Of a stretch of DNA of 64,000 nucleotides, positions 37,350-46,148 are shown one piece after another. The first letter of the stretch is position 1, and the number at the start of each line of letters is the position of its first letter. The position numbers were made by a program, and so were the translations under genes. The notes below the pieces were generated by a model, which was not told where the DNA came from, searched no databases, and saw only the letters and a list, made by a program, of their open reading frames with translations. The DNA comes from Paraburkholderia phytofirmans OLGA172 (GTDB lineage: Bacteria > Pseudomonadota > Gammaproteobacteria > Burkholderiales > Burkholderiaceae). Location of the stretch: contig NZ_CP014578.1 of NCBI RefSeq assembly GCF_001634365.1, forward strand, positions 2,418,001-2,482,000, given 5' to 3'.

Positions 37350-39011
37350 TCAGGCGGCAGCAGCCAGTTCCGCCGCTTCGGGCCTAAAGGTGGCTTCGAC
37401 GGCGGCATCCTCAAGAATCATCTCGGCGCCCTTCTCCGCCACCATCATCGTCGGCGCATTGATATTGCCCGACGTGATATTCGGAAAGATCGACGCATCG
37501 ACCACGCGCAAGCCGGCAATGCCATGCACCCGCAAACGCGCATCCACCACCGAGGTGCGCGGGTCGTCGCCCATCGCGCACGAGCCGCACAGGTGATAGA
37601 TCGAACCTGATTGCTCGCGGAAATACTGCAGAAAGCCTTCACGCGTATTAACCTGCGGCCCCGGCGAAATTTCCTCGACCGTGATCTCCTTCAACGCCGG
37701 CGATGCCATCACCTTGCGCACCAGCTCGCAACCCTGGATCACTTCGTCGATGTCCTTCTCCGTGGTTAACGCGTTGATGCGGATTTTCGCGGCGTCTTCC
37801 GCACGGTTCGACGCGATTTCGATCGAACCGCGGCTCGTCGGCCGGCACGGATTGAATGCCAGCAGGAAGCCCGAATACGGCTCGGGTTCGAGATTCGCCT
37901 TATTACTCTTCGGAATCCGATACGACAGCGGATTGAAGTAAAGCTGCAAATTCGGCTGTGCTTCCCGATCGTTGCCCTTGAAGAACCCGCCCGACTGGTT
38001 CACGCTCATCGCGAGCGGCCCCTTGCGTGTCAGCAGATACTGCAGGCCGAGCTTGAGCTTGCCGAGCAACGGCCGCATCTCGTCGTTCAGCGTCTTCACG
38101 TTCGCGCGATAGTAGAAACTCACGCACAGATGGTCCTGCAGATTCTGCCCCACAGCGGGCAGTTCCTTGACCATCGCAATGCGATGCTTCGCCAGCAATG
38201 CGCTATCGCCTACGCCCGAGAGTTGCAGCAGCTTGGGCGAATCGACCGCACCCGCCGACAGAATCACCTCACGGGTCGCCATGAACTGACGCGTAGTGCC
38301 GTTCTGCGTAACGGTCACGCCAATTGCCCGTTGGTTCCCGTCGAATAGCACGCGGCTTGCCAGCACCTCACGCTCGACCTTCAGATTCTTGCGCGTCAGC
38401 ACCGGATGCAGGTATTCGAAGCTGCTCGACGACCGCCGCCCGTTGCGCGTATTCACGTCGTAGATGCCGGCGCCTTCGAATCGTGCACCGTTGAAGTCGT
38501 CGCTGCGCTTATAGCCGGCCTGGTCGCAGCCCTTCAGGAACACGCGGCAGATCGGATGGACCTCATCCTTCATCGGCGAGATACGGATCGGGCCGTCCGC
38601 GCCGTGATACTCGGTGTTGCCGAGCGGATGCGATTCGAGCTTGCGGAAATACGGCAGCACGTCGCGAAATGCCCAGCCCGGGTTGCCGGCCGCGGCCCAG
38701 TCGTCAAAATCATGCGGCTGGCCACGCACATAGATCATGGCGTTGATCGAACCGGAACCGCCCTGTACTTTGCCGCGCGGGCAATAGATCGGCCGGTTGT
38801 CGAGTTCCTTTTCGGGTTCGCTGTAGTACATCCAGTTATAGGTTTCGTTGTAGTACGTCCTGGTGAAACCCACCGGGATCTTGAACCAGAACGAACTGTC
38901 CTTGCCGCCCGCTTCGAGCAGCAGTACCGAATATTGACCTGACGCCGAAAGGCGATTGGCGAGAATGCAGCCCGCCGAACCCGCGCCGACGATGATGTAA
39001 TCGTAGTTCAT
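37350..39011 (-). CDS. GMC family FAD-dependent oxidoreductase (choline-dehydrogenase-like)
   Basis: 553 residues. The FAD Rossmann motif [18 protein letters not shown] is at 5-22. The GMC signature [22 protein letters not shown] is near 84 (read in pieces). The second signature [16 protein letters not shown] is near 258, and the catalytic region near the C-terminus has [18 protein letters not shown] and [19 protein letters not shown]. It oxidises an alcohol or polyol; the substrate is not evident. It is last in a same-strand run with the enolase-superfamily, MFS and aldehyde dehydrogenase genes (102-bp gap), so it may make the aldehyde that the dehydrogenase then oxidises. Confidence 0.9.
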   Translation of the reverse strand: MNYDYIIVGAGSAGCILANRLSASGQYSVLLLEAGGKDSSFWFKIPVGFTRTYYNETYNWMYYSEPEKELDNRPIYCPRGKVQGGSGSINAMIYVRGQPHDFDDWAAAGNPGWAFRDVLPYFRKLESHPLGNTEYHGADGPIRISPMKDEVHPICRVFLKGCDQAGYKRSDDFNGARFEGAGIYDVNTRNGRRSSSSFEYLHPVLTRKNLKVEREVLASRVLFDGNQRAIGVTVTQNGTTRQFMATREVILSAGAVDSPKLLQLSGVGDSALLAKHRIAMVKELPAVGQNLQDHLCVSFYYRANVKTLNDEMRPLLGKLKLGLQYLLTRKGPLAMSVNQSGGFFKGNDREAQPNLQLYFNPLSYRIPKSNKANLEPEPYSGFLLAFNPCRPTSRGSIEIASNRAEDAAKIRINALTTEKDIDEVIQGCELVRKVMASPALKEITVEEISPGPQVNTREGFLQYFREQSGSIYHLCGSCAMGDDPRTSVVDARLRVHGIAGLRVVDASIFPNITSGNINAPTMMVAEKGAEMILEDAAVEATFRPEAAELAAAA

Positions 39012-39113
39012 GCTCTATGTCGCCCGAGGGCGCTCAGTCCATTGAATGCGAAAATCGGGTTGAAACTCACAGGTCGACTCCCGCAGGTCGAACCCGACGG
39101 GTTCAATCCGGGT

Positions 39114-40331
39114 TCAACCCTTGGCCGGCGCGAGATCTTTCACGTCGGCGGGAAGCGCGGCCATTTGCAGATGCAGACGCTCGCCGGTGTACGGCGTGTG
39201 CTGCCGCACGACGTCCATGTTCAACTCCACGCCCAAGCCCGGTTCCCGCGAAGGAATGATGTAGCCGTCTTCCCATTGAATCGGCTTCTTCAACACGGCC
39301 GCATGGAAGCCGTCCCACGTGCCGATGCTTTCCTGAATCAGGAAGTTCGGCGTGCAGGCTGCGAGCTGAATGCTGGCCGCCGCGCCGATCGGCCCGTTGT
39401 ACAGATGCGGCGCGATCTGCGCGTAATACACCTCGGCGATCGCGGCGACTTTCTTCGCTTCGAGCAGGCCGCCCACACGCGCCACGTTCAGTTGCAGGAT
39501 CGACGCGGCACCCGCTTCGAGCAGCTTGAAGAATTCATACTTGGTGGTCAGGCGCTCGCCCGCGGCAATCGGAATGCTCGTGTGCTGCGCGACTTGCGCC
39601 ATCGCGCCTTCCTGGCCCGGCGGCACCGGTTCTTCGAACCACAGCGGATCGTATTTCTCGAGACGTTTGGCAAGCCGGATTGCCGAAGACGGCACCATCT
39701 GCCCATGCGTGCCGAACAGCAGATCGGCGTTGCTGCCGACGGCTTCGCGCACGCGCCGGCAGAAGGTCTCGCAACGGTCGAGCACTTCCATCGACAGTTG
39801 ATGGCCCGAATAAGCCGTATACGGCCCCGCCGGATCGAACTTCACCGCGGTGAAGCCGCGCTTTACGTTTTCAGCGGCGCATTCGGCGGCGAGATCGGGA
39901 TCGTCGTAGTCGTATTCGCCGCGGCTGTTCTTCGGATACAGGTACGTGTACGAGCGCAAGCGCGGGTTCACCATGCCGCCGAGCAACTCGTACACCGGCT
40001 TGTTCGCCGCCTTGCCGATGATGTCCCAGCACGCCATTTCCAGCCCGCTGACCACGCCCATCATCGTCAGATCGGGGCGTTGCGTGAAACCGCTCGAATA
40101 CGCTTCACGCCAGAGCCGCTCGATATGGTGCGGATCTTTATCGAGCAGGTAGCGGCCGAATACATCGTCGATGATGTGCGTCATCGCCTTCGGATGGAAC
40201 GTCGCCGAATAGATTTCGCCGACGCCTTCAATGCCGCAATCAGTCTTGAGTTTGACGAAGATCCAGTACATGCCGCCCACGTGCGGCGGCGGTACGGCGA
40301 CGATATGCGTTTCGAGCGAGACGACCTTCAT
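39114..40331 (-). CDS. Mandelate racemase/muconate lactonizing enzyme family protein
   Basis: 405 residues of the enolase superfamily. The N-terminal capping domain (1-125) contains VKLKTDCGIEGVGEIY. The barrel has GFTAVKFDP near 160 (base Lys region), LLFGTHGQMVPSSAIRLAKRLE near 198, WFEEPVPP near 224, AAGERLTTKYEF near 248 and IAPHLYNGP near 300 (general acid/base His). The GTHGQ and PHLYNGP form is that of a sugar-acid dehydratase subgroup, and the exact substrate cannot be read from sequence. The ATG abuts the MFS stop codon directly, so the two are translationally linked. The dehydratase should act on the acid that the transporter brings in. Confidence 0.87.
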   Translation of the reverse strand: MKVVSLETHIVAVPPPHVGGMYWIFVKLKTDCGIEGVGEIYSATFHPKAMTHIIDDVFGRYLLDKDPHHIERLWREAYSSGFTQRPDLTMMGVVSGLEMACWDIIGKAANKPVYELLGGMVNPRLRSYTYLYPKNSRGEYDYDDPDLAAECAAENVKRGFTAVKFDPAGPYTAYSGHQLSMEVLDRCETFCRRVREAVGSNADLLFGTHGQMVPSSAIRLAKRLEKYDPLWFEEPVPPGQEGAMAQVAQHTSIPIAAGERLTTKYEFFKLLEAGAASILQLNVARVGGLLEAKKVAAIAEVYYAQIAPHLYNGPIGAAASIQLAACTPNFLIQESIGTWDGFHAAVLKKPIQWEDGYIIPSREPGLGVELNMDVVRQHTPYTGERLHLQMAALPADVKDLAPAKG

Positions 40332-41654
40332 TTACGCAACCCCTTTCGTATTAAGCATGTTTCTCAGCGCCAGGCCGGCAAAGCCGCCGAGCGCCGCCAT
40401 TCCGGCCACATAGCCGAAGTAAAGCTGGTAACCGAAGACACCCGGGAAGTTCTGCGTCAGATAGCCATTGATCAACGGCAGGAACACGTCGGGCGAATAC
40501 CCGAGTACGGAGATCAGGCCAATGGCGAGGCCCATCGTTTCGACCGGGATATTGCAGCGGTCCAGCAGCGACCAGTACAGACCGCGAATCGCGTAAGTCA
40601 GAATGCCGATGAAAAGCACGAGGAACACCAGCAGCACATGGCTCGAGATGCGCGGCGCCGCCATCAGGCCCAGCAGCGACAGTGCCGCGAGGAAGAGCGC
40701 GATCACCAGCACCGAGACCTTCGAATAACGGTCGCCGAGAAAGCCGCCGCCGATGCCGCCGATCGGCCGCATCCACAGCTTGAGCGTGGTGATCGTGCCG
40801 GCCATCACCACCGTCAAGCCGATCTCGCCTTCATGCAGATACGCGGAGAAACTGTAGGTGGCCCAAAACACCTGGTAGCCGCAGAACACAATGGCCGCGA
40901 CCAACCACAACGCGGGAATCGACGCGAGCGTTTTCAGATCGGCCAGCACGTTGCTGCGTTTGCGCGTGGCGCGGTTGGCAGCGGCGTCTTTTGTGCCTTG
41001 CGGGTCTTTGACGAGCGCGAGCACCACACCGAGCGCGATGCACAGAAAGGCGTACATGTAGACGACCAGCTTGAAACCGGCCGCCACCGGCTCCCCCTTG
41101 GTCTGCGTGAACCAGGCGAACAGCGTGATCGCAATGGTCGCGAGCATGGCTTCGATCAAGCCGCGTCCGCCGTCGAGCAAACCGAAGAAGCGACCCTGCT
41201 CGTGCGTGCCGGCGATCATTGCCACGCGCTTGATGACGGCAGCCCAGAACGTCAATCCAGTCGTCAAGCCCCAGCCGCCGAAGATCAGCATCAGCACGTT
41301 GAACGACGGCGCGGTCGAATACCACAGACCGAGCACGCCGGTTGCAATCAGCGAAAAGCAGATCAACAGGCGCGGCGCGATCCGGTCGGCGAGCCAGCCG
41401 CTCGGCAGGTAGCTCAGCAGAAAGATCGTGCCGAGCGACGAATACAGATAGCCGAGCTGACTATCGGTGATGTGAAACACTTCGAGCATCGTCGGCTGAT
41501 AGACCTGCCGAAGATACAGAATCGGGTAAATCGCGCCGGCCGCCAGCACCAGCAACATGAGCTGGATATAGCGGTGAGCCTTGCTGTCTTGCAGTGCGGC
41601 TTCTGCGTCGCTTGAGGCGAGCGACGCGGTGGATTGAACAGGTTGAGATGACAC
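40332..41654 (-). CDS. MFS transporter, sugar-acid/organic-anion type
   Basis: About 440 residues with 12 predicted transmembrane helices and a central basic loop (ANRATRKRSN). The first-half signature SGWLADRIAPRLLICFSLI follows helix 2. HEQGRFFGLLDGGRG and WMRPIGGIGGGFLGDRYSK are also notable. I moved the start to a GTG at 41654 because AGGAGAAC lies at ideal spacing; the frame to 41687 has no such site. The co-transcribed dehydratase suggests a sugar acid or related carboxylate as substrate. Confidence 0.9.
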   Translation of the reverse strand: MSSQPVQSTASLASSDAEAALQDSKAHRYIQLMLLVLAAGAIYPILYLRQVYQPTMLEVFHITDSQLGYLYSSLGTIFLLSYLPSGWLADRIAPRLLICFSLIATGVLGLWYSTAPSFNVLMLIFGGWGLTTGLTFWAAVIKRVAMIAGTHEQGRFFGLLDGGRGLIEAMLATIAITLFAWFTQTKGEPVAAGFKLVVYMYAFLCIALGVVLALVKDPQGTKDAAANRATRKRSNVLADLKTLASIPALWLVAAIVFCGYQVFWATYSFSAYLHEGEIGLTVVMAGTITTLKLWMRPIGGIGGGFLGDRYSKVSVLVIALFLAALSLLGLMAAPRISSHVLLVFLVLFIGILTYAIRGLYWSLLDRCNIPVETMGLAIGLISVLGYSPDVFLPLINGYLTQNFPGVFGYQLYFGYVAGMAALGGFAGLALRNMLNTKGVA

Positions 41655-41806
41655 TTGAGTTCTCCTGATAGACACAGCGCCGCTCAAACGGTCCGCCGGA
41701 TCTCTAATTTGTTGTTATAAGTGCAGCGAGTTTGCTGCGTTTCTGTGGGTTTCAAGGCGACGCGTGCTGTCTACTCCGAATCGCGCAGCACGCGCCGGTT
41801 TCAGCT

Positions 41807-43231
41807 TCAGTACTTCATGACCACGAGACGGGTCTGCGTGAATTCGAGCATGCCGTGCTTGCCGTCGTCGCCGCCGAGCCCCGAACGTTTCCAGCCCGCG
41901 TGGAAACCTTGATACGGATCGGCTGGCGTACGGTTCACATACAACTCGCCCGCCTCGATGCCGTTGGCGATTTTCATCGCGCTGCGATAGTTCTCGGTGT
42001 AGAGCACCGACGACAAACCAAACTGATGGTCGTTGGCCATTTCCAGCGCTTCGTCGAGCGTGCGGTATTTGACGACCGGCATGATCGGACCGAAGCTTTC
42101 TTCCTGGATGATTTCCATGTCCTGACGGCAGTTCGAGAGCAGCGTAGCCGGATAGAAAAAGCCCTTGCCTTGCGGCAGTCTGCCGCCGGTTTCGAGCGTG
42201 GCGCCCGCGGCAATCGCGCGCTCGACCATGCCGTGAATCGACTGACGCGAGGCGTCGTTGACAAGGGGCCCCATCAGCAAAGGCTGTTCGCTGCGATCGC
42301 CGCTTTCCACCGCGCTCATGTGCTTTTTCAGCAGTGCGACAAAACGGTCATGCACGCTCTCCTGCACGTAGACGCGTTCGATCGCCGTGCAAAGCTGCCC
42401 GCAGTGAGTGGTTTTGGACGCAACCAGATCGCGCGCGGCCTGCTCGAGATCGGCATCCGCCTCGATGATGGCGGGCGTCTTGCCGCCCAGTTCGAGCGAC
42501 GGCCTGGCGATGTTCGCCTTGCAGTATTCGAGCACCTTGCGGCCCGCGCCGACGCTGCCGGTCAGCGTGATCATGCCGACCTTGGGATGCGTACAGAGCG
42601 CCTCGGCGGTTGCATGATTCATCGCGAGAATGTTGACGACGCCGGCCGGCAGCCCTGCCTTCTCAACCGCCTTAGCGATCTCGAACGCCGAGGTCGGTGT
42701 GTTGTTGCTCGGGCGCACCACCACCGTGTTGCCGGCGATCAGCGCAGGCGCCACCTTGCGCATGAACGTATAGACCGGATAGTTGAATGGGATCAGGCAA
42801 GCGACTACACCGATCGGCTCCCGATGCAGCACGAGGTTTTCGTCGGGCGTGTCGCTCGGGATCACCTCGCCTTCGATGCGGCGCGCCCATTCGGCGTGGT
42901 AGCGGGTGATCTGGCCAGCGTAGATCGCTTCATTGGTGGCGTCGGCAACGCTCTTTCCCGACTCCAGCGCGAGCGCCGCGCCAATGGCGGGCGCGCATTC
43001 GGCGAGGGCATCGGCGAGCTTGTGCAGATAGACCGCGCGCTCGGCCGAAGGCAGCTTGCGCCAGCCCTTTTGCGCGGCTGCGGCGGCGTCGACCGCGGCG
43101 ATGGCCTCGGCCCGGGTAGCGCCCGTGACGTGGGCAATCACGGCTTCGGTGGCGGGGTTGGTGACGGCGATGAGCTCGCCGCTTGCCGCATCGATGAAGC
43201 AGCCGTTAGCAAAATTCCGATCGAGTCGCAT
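41807..43231 (-). CDS. Aldehyde dehydrogenase, lactaldehyde/glycolaldehyde (AldA) type
   Basis: 474 residues. It has an NAD-binding segment IPFNYPVYTFMRKVAPALIAGNTVVVRPS in pieces (about 140-168) and the glycine motif TGSVGAGRKVLEY near 220. The catalytic Glu is in LELGGKTPAII near 243 and the nucleophile Cys is in HCGQLCTAIERVYV near 276. EESFGPIMPV is near 375. The closest pattern is AldA, which oxidises L-lactaldehyde or glycolaldehyde to the acid; a semialdehyde is also possible. It is the first gene of the four-gene minus-strand operon and is divergent from a porin. Confidence 0.9.
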   Translation of the reverse strand: MRLDRNFANGCFIDAASGELIAVTNPATEAVIAHVTGATRAEAIAAVDAAAAAQKGWRKLPSAERAVYLHKLADALAECAPAIGAALALESGKSVADATNEAIYAGQITRYHAEWARRIEGEVIPSDTPDENLVLHREPIGVVACLIPFNYPVYTFMRKVAPALIAGNTVVVRPSNNTPTSAFEIAKAVEKAGLPAGVVNILAMNHATAEALCTHPKVGMITLTGSVGAGRKVLEYCKANIARPSLELGGKTPAIIEADADLEQAARDLVASKTTHCGQLCTAIERVYVQESVHDRFVALLKKHMSAVESGDRSEQPLLMGPLVNDASRQSIHGMVERAIAAGATLETGGRLPQGKGFFYPATLLSNCRQDMEIIQEESFGPIMPVVKYRTLDEALEMANDHQFGLSSVLYTENYRSAMKIANGIEAGELYVNRTPADPYQGFHAGWKRSGLGGDDGKHGMLEFTQTRLVVMKY

Positions 43232-43503
43232 GTCGTCTCCTGAAAAAGCGGGTGCGGTAGCGCATTGCCTTCATGCCGAAGGTGCATGGACGGAATTTTT
43301 CTCCGGAGGCACGGCGCCCCACAAGCGAATAATTCGCGGGACAAACATTCGAAAAAATCACGTTTATCCAGGGATGTGCCTCATACGCGACTCCCATCTC
43401 GAATAGCAGAATCCGGGCTTTGCCAACAAGCGGCGGCCTTCGCGGCTGGTCGAACCCTGTTTCGAACCACGGGGCCGCTCATGACCAAAGTCTGGAGCTC
43501 ACA

Positions 43504-44661
43504 ATGAAAAAGAATGTCATCGCCACCGCAGCCTTCACCGCACTCGCCTCGTTGACGGCCTCGTCAGCCTTCGCGCAAAGCAGCGTGACCTTGTACGGAG
43601 TGCTGGACGAAGGCATCGACTACACCAACAACGCCGGGCGCGGCGCGGTGTGGGAAATGGCGAGCGGTTATGCGCAAGGCAGCCGCTGGGGCATGAAGGG
43701 TTCGGAAGATCTGGGTGGCGGCATGAAGGCGGTGTTCCAGCTGGAAAACGGCTTCGACGTGAGTTCGGGGCGGCTCGGCCAGGGCGGCCGCATGTTCGGC
43801 CGCCAGGCTTACGTGGGTTTGAGCGACGGCCGGTTCGGCACGGTCACACTCGGACGCCAGTACGACTCGGTGGTCGACTACCTCGCGCAGACCACGGCCA
43901 ACGGCAACTGGGCCGGCTACCTGTTTGCACACCCGTACGACAACGACAATACGGACAACTCGTTCCGTCTCGGCAACAGCGTGAAATACGCGAGCCCGGA
44001 GATCGCGGGCTTCCAGTTCGGCGGCGTGTACAGCTTCAGCAACGACACGAACTTCGCGAACAACCGCGCCTACAGCTTCGGTGGCCAGTATGCGAACGGC
44101 GGCCTGCTGATTGCGGCCGCGTACTTGCAGGCGAACAATCCGGGCGTCGGCTCCACCGGCGCGATCACCGCGAACGATGCGAGCTTCATCGCCGGGCGCA
44201 TGCGGGTGTTCGGCGGCGGCATCAACTACACGTTCGGTTCGGCGACCGCCGGTTTTGCCTACACCAACTCGAACTATAAGGATCCGACCGGCAACGGCTA
44301 TATCGGCATCCCGCTGGCGGCATCCGGCGTCGGGTTGAACACGCTGAAATACCAGAACTTCGAAGTGAACGGCAAATACCAGTTCACGCCGGCCTTCTTT
44401 ATCGGCGTGCAGTATGTGTACACGATGGAGAACTACGATGCGTCGACTGGCAGCGTGAAGCCGAAGATTCACTCGGTCGGGTTGATGGCGGATTACAACT
44501 TGTCCAAACGCACGGATGTTTATGTGCAGGGCGAGTATCAGAAGGTCGCGGGCGACTCGACCCACTCGATTCTCGACAACGCGTTCATTCCGGGCGTGCA
44601 GGCGCCGTCATCGACGGGGAATCAGGTCGTCGCGCGGGTTGCGCTGCGGCACAAGTTCTGA
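43504..44661 (+). CDS. Outer membrane porin
   Basis: 385 residues with a signal peptide MKKNVIATAAFTALASLT up to SAFAQ. The mature start is SSVTLYGVLDEGIDYTNNAG, and hallmark GMKGSEDLGGGMKAVFQLENGFD near 60 and RQAYVGLSDGRFGTVTLGRQYDS near 100 are read in pieces. It ends VARVALRHKF with the terminal Phe. It should form a trimeric channel. Divergent from the aldehyde dehydrogenase operon, it may admit that operon's substrate. The start at 43504 is fixed by the signal peptide; the longer frame from 43420 is not needed. Confidence 0.95.
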   Translation: MKKNVIATAAFTALASLTASSAFAQSSVTLYGVLDEGIDYTNNAGRGAVWEMASGYAQGSRWGMKGSEDLGGGMKAVFQLENGFDVSSGRLGQGGRMFGRQAYVGLSDGRFGTVTLGRQYDSVVDYLAQTTANGNWAGYLFAHPYDNDNTDNSFRLGNSVKYASPEIAGFQFGGVYSFSNDTNFANNRAYSFGGQYANGGLLIAAAYLQANNPGVGSTGAITANDASFIAGRMRVFGGGINYTFGSATAGFAYTNSNYKDPTGNGYIGIPLAASGVGLNTLKYQNFEVNGKYQFTPAFFIGVQYVYTMENYDASTGSVKPKIHSVGLMADYNLSKRTDVYVQGEYQKVAGDSTHSILDNAFIPGVQAPSSTGNQVVARVALRHKF

Positions 44662-44733
44662 GCGTCAGGGTTTGGAGGGCAGGAGCCGCCCCGTCAGCGG
44701 CTCCGCGGGCATAAATGTTCAAATCCTGTTGCA

Positions 44734-46101
44734 TTACTCCGTTGCGTGGACGTGCATCACGCTGCTGTGCATCGACCACGCCATCCACGGACGGCGCAGT
44801 GCGACGATCGCGAGAAACGCGCAAGCCGCCAGCGCACCGAAGGTCGCAAAGCCCATCTGATAGCTGCCCGTGCTCTCCTTCGCGATACCCATCACGACCG
44901 GCAGATAAAAGCCGCCTACACCGCCGGCTGCGCCGACGATGCCCGACATCAGCCCAGTGCGGCCCGCCCAACGATGCGGCACCAACTGGAAGGTCGCGCC
45001 ATTCCCCAGACCGAAGGCCACGTACAGGCACAGCAGCAGCGCAATCCCGCCCACCATCGACGGCATCGCGGCGGCGAAGACGAAATCACACAGCGAAATG
45101 ATCGCGAGCAGTAAGGTCAACGCGCGCACGCCGGACACCTTGTCGGCAATCAGGCCGCCGAGCGGCCGCACCATCGCGCCGGTTGCGGCAAGCAGCGCCA
45201 TGAACAGACCCGCGTCGATCTTCGACAACTGATACAGGTTGGTCAGCAGCAGCGAAACATACGACGACATGCCGACAAACCCACCGAACGTGATGCTGTA
45301 CACCAGCATGATCACCCACGTGTCGCGCTCGGCCAGCACCGCGCGATAGCGCTTGGGCAGCACCGCAATCGCCAGCAGCGCACCGACCACCGGCAACAGC
45401 AGCACACCGGTCTTGCCCGAACCGAACAAGCCCGCTTCGACCAGCAGCACGAGTACGATCAAACCGGCCAGCGTTACCGCAAAGCTGCCGAACGCGCGCA
45501 ACACGCTGCCCGATTTGATACCGGAATCGTTGGCCCAGAAGTACAGCGTGATCGCAGCAATCGCGAGCAACGGCAGTGCGCCGGCAGTCGCCATTTGCCA
45601 TCCGTAGTGCGCCGCAAGTTGCGGGAACAGGAAGCCGTCGAGCACCGCGCCGATATTGCCCGCGGCGGCAAGACCCAGTACCAGGCCCTGCACTTTCGGC
45701 GGATAGTTGCTGCCGGCCATCGGCAGCGCCACCGCGAAGCTTGCACCGCCCACGCCGAGGAACACGCCGAGCACCAGCAGCAAGGTATACGACGGCACGA
45801 ACGGCAACAACGGCAGCACGATCGTCGGCACCGCCGACAGCAACACGCCCATCAGCGCGATGCGTTTGCCGTGCGCCGATTGATAGAGGTTACCGAGCGT
45901 CACGCGCAGGATCGCCGCCGACAGCACCGGCACGGCGACCAGCAAACCTTGCTGCGCAGGCGTCATTGCAACGCTCTTGCTGATGAACGGCGCGAGCGGC
46001 CCATACAGAACCCAGACGGTGAAGCCGGTGTCGAAATAGAGAAAACACGCTACTAGCGCGCGCCAGTCCCCACTTTTTAGGGAGTTCATCACGTTTTTCA
46101 T
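44734..46101 (-). CDS. Nitrate/nitrite transporter (NarK/NasA-type MFS)
   Basis: 455 residues with 12 transmembrane helices. The two nitrate-signature motifs are present: GVGGASFAVALPMAGSNYPPKVQGLVLGLAAAGNIG (in pieces, helix 5) and GLGNGATFQLVPHRW...GLMSGIVGAAGGVGGF (helix 11). Arg residues in helices 2 and 8 that bind nitrate in the family fit VLRVTLG-like and MVRPLGG positions. It lies 47 bp downstream of nirB on the same strand, so the two should be co-transcribed for assimilation, supplying nitrate or nitrite. Confidence 0.93.
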   Translation of the reverse strand: MKNVMNSLKSGDWRALVACFLYFDTGFTVWVLYGPLAPFISKSVAMTPAQQGLLVAVPVLSAAILRVTLGNLYQSAHGKRIALMGVLLSAVPTIVLPLLPFVPSYTLLLVLGVFLGVGGASFAVALPMAGSNYPPKVQGLVLGLAAAGNIGAVLDGFLFPQLAAHYGWQMATAGALPLLAIAAITLYFWANDSGIKSGSVLRAFGSFAVTLAGLIVLVLLVEAGLFGSGKTGVLLLPVVGALLAIAVLPKRYRAVLAERDTWVIMLVYSITFGGFVGMSSYVSLLLTNLYQLSKIDAGLFMALLAATGAMVRPLGGLIADKVSGVRALTLLLAIISLCDFVFAAAMPSMVGGIALLLCLYVAFGLGNGATFQLVPHRWAGRTGLMSGIVGAAGGVGGFYLPVVMGIAKESTGSYQMGFATFGALAACAFLAIVALRRPWMAWSMHSSVMHVHATE

Positions 46102-46148
46102 CAGGCATCCTCAAATATGAAGTTCTCAGTGAATGACACGGGAAAGAA

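Noticed and set aside
39085..39120. tRNA-like T-arm sequence (GGGTTCAATCC)
   Set aside because: The upstream sequence cannot form the D and anticodon arms or an acceptor stem; it is a short GGGTTCAA repeat in an intergenic gap.
39042..41615. 857-codon open frame on the plus strand
   Set aside because: It lies antisense to the dehydratase and MFS genes and has the His/Arg/Gln-rich composition of a frame opposite GC-rich coding DNA; no domain is visible.
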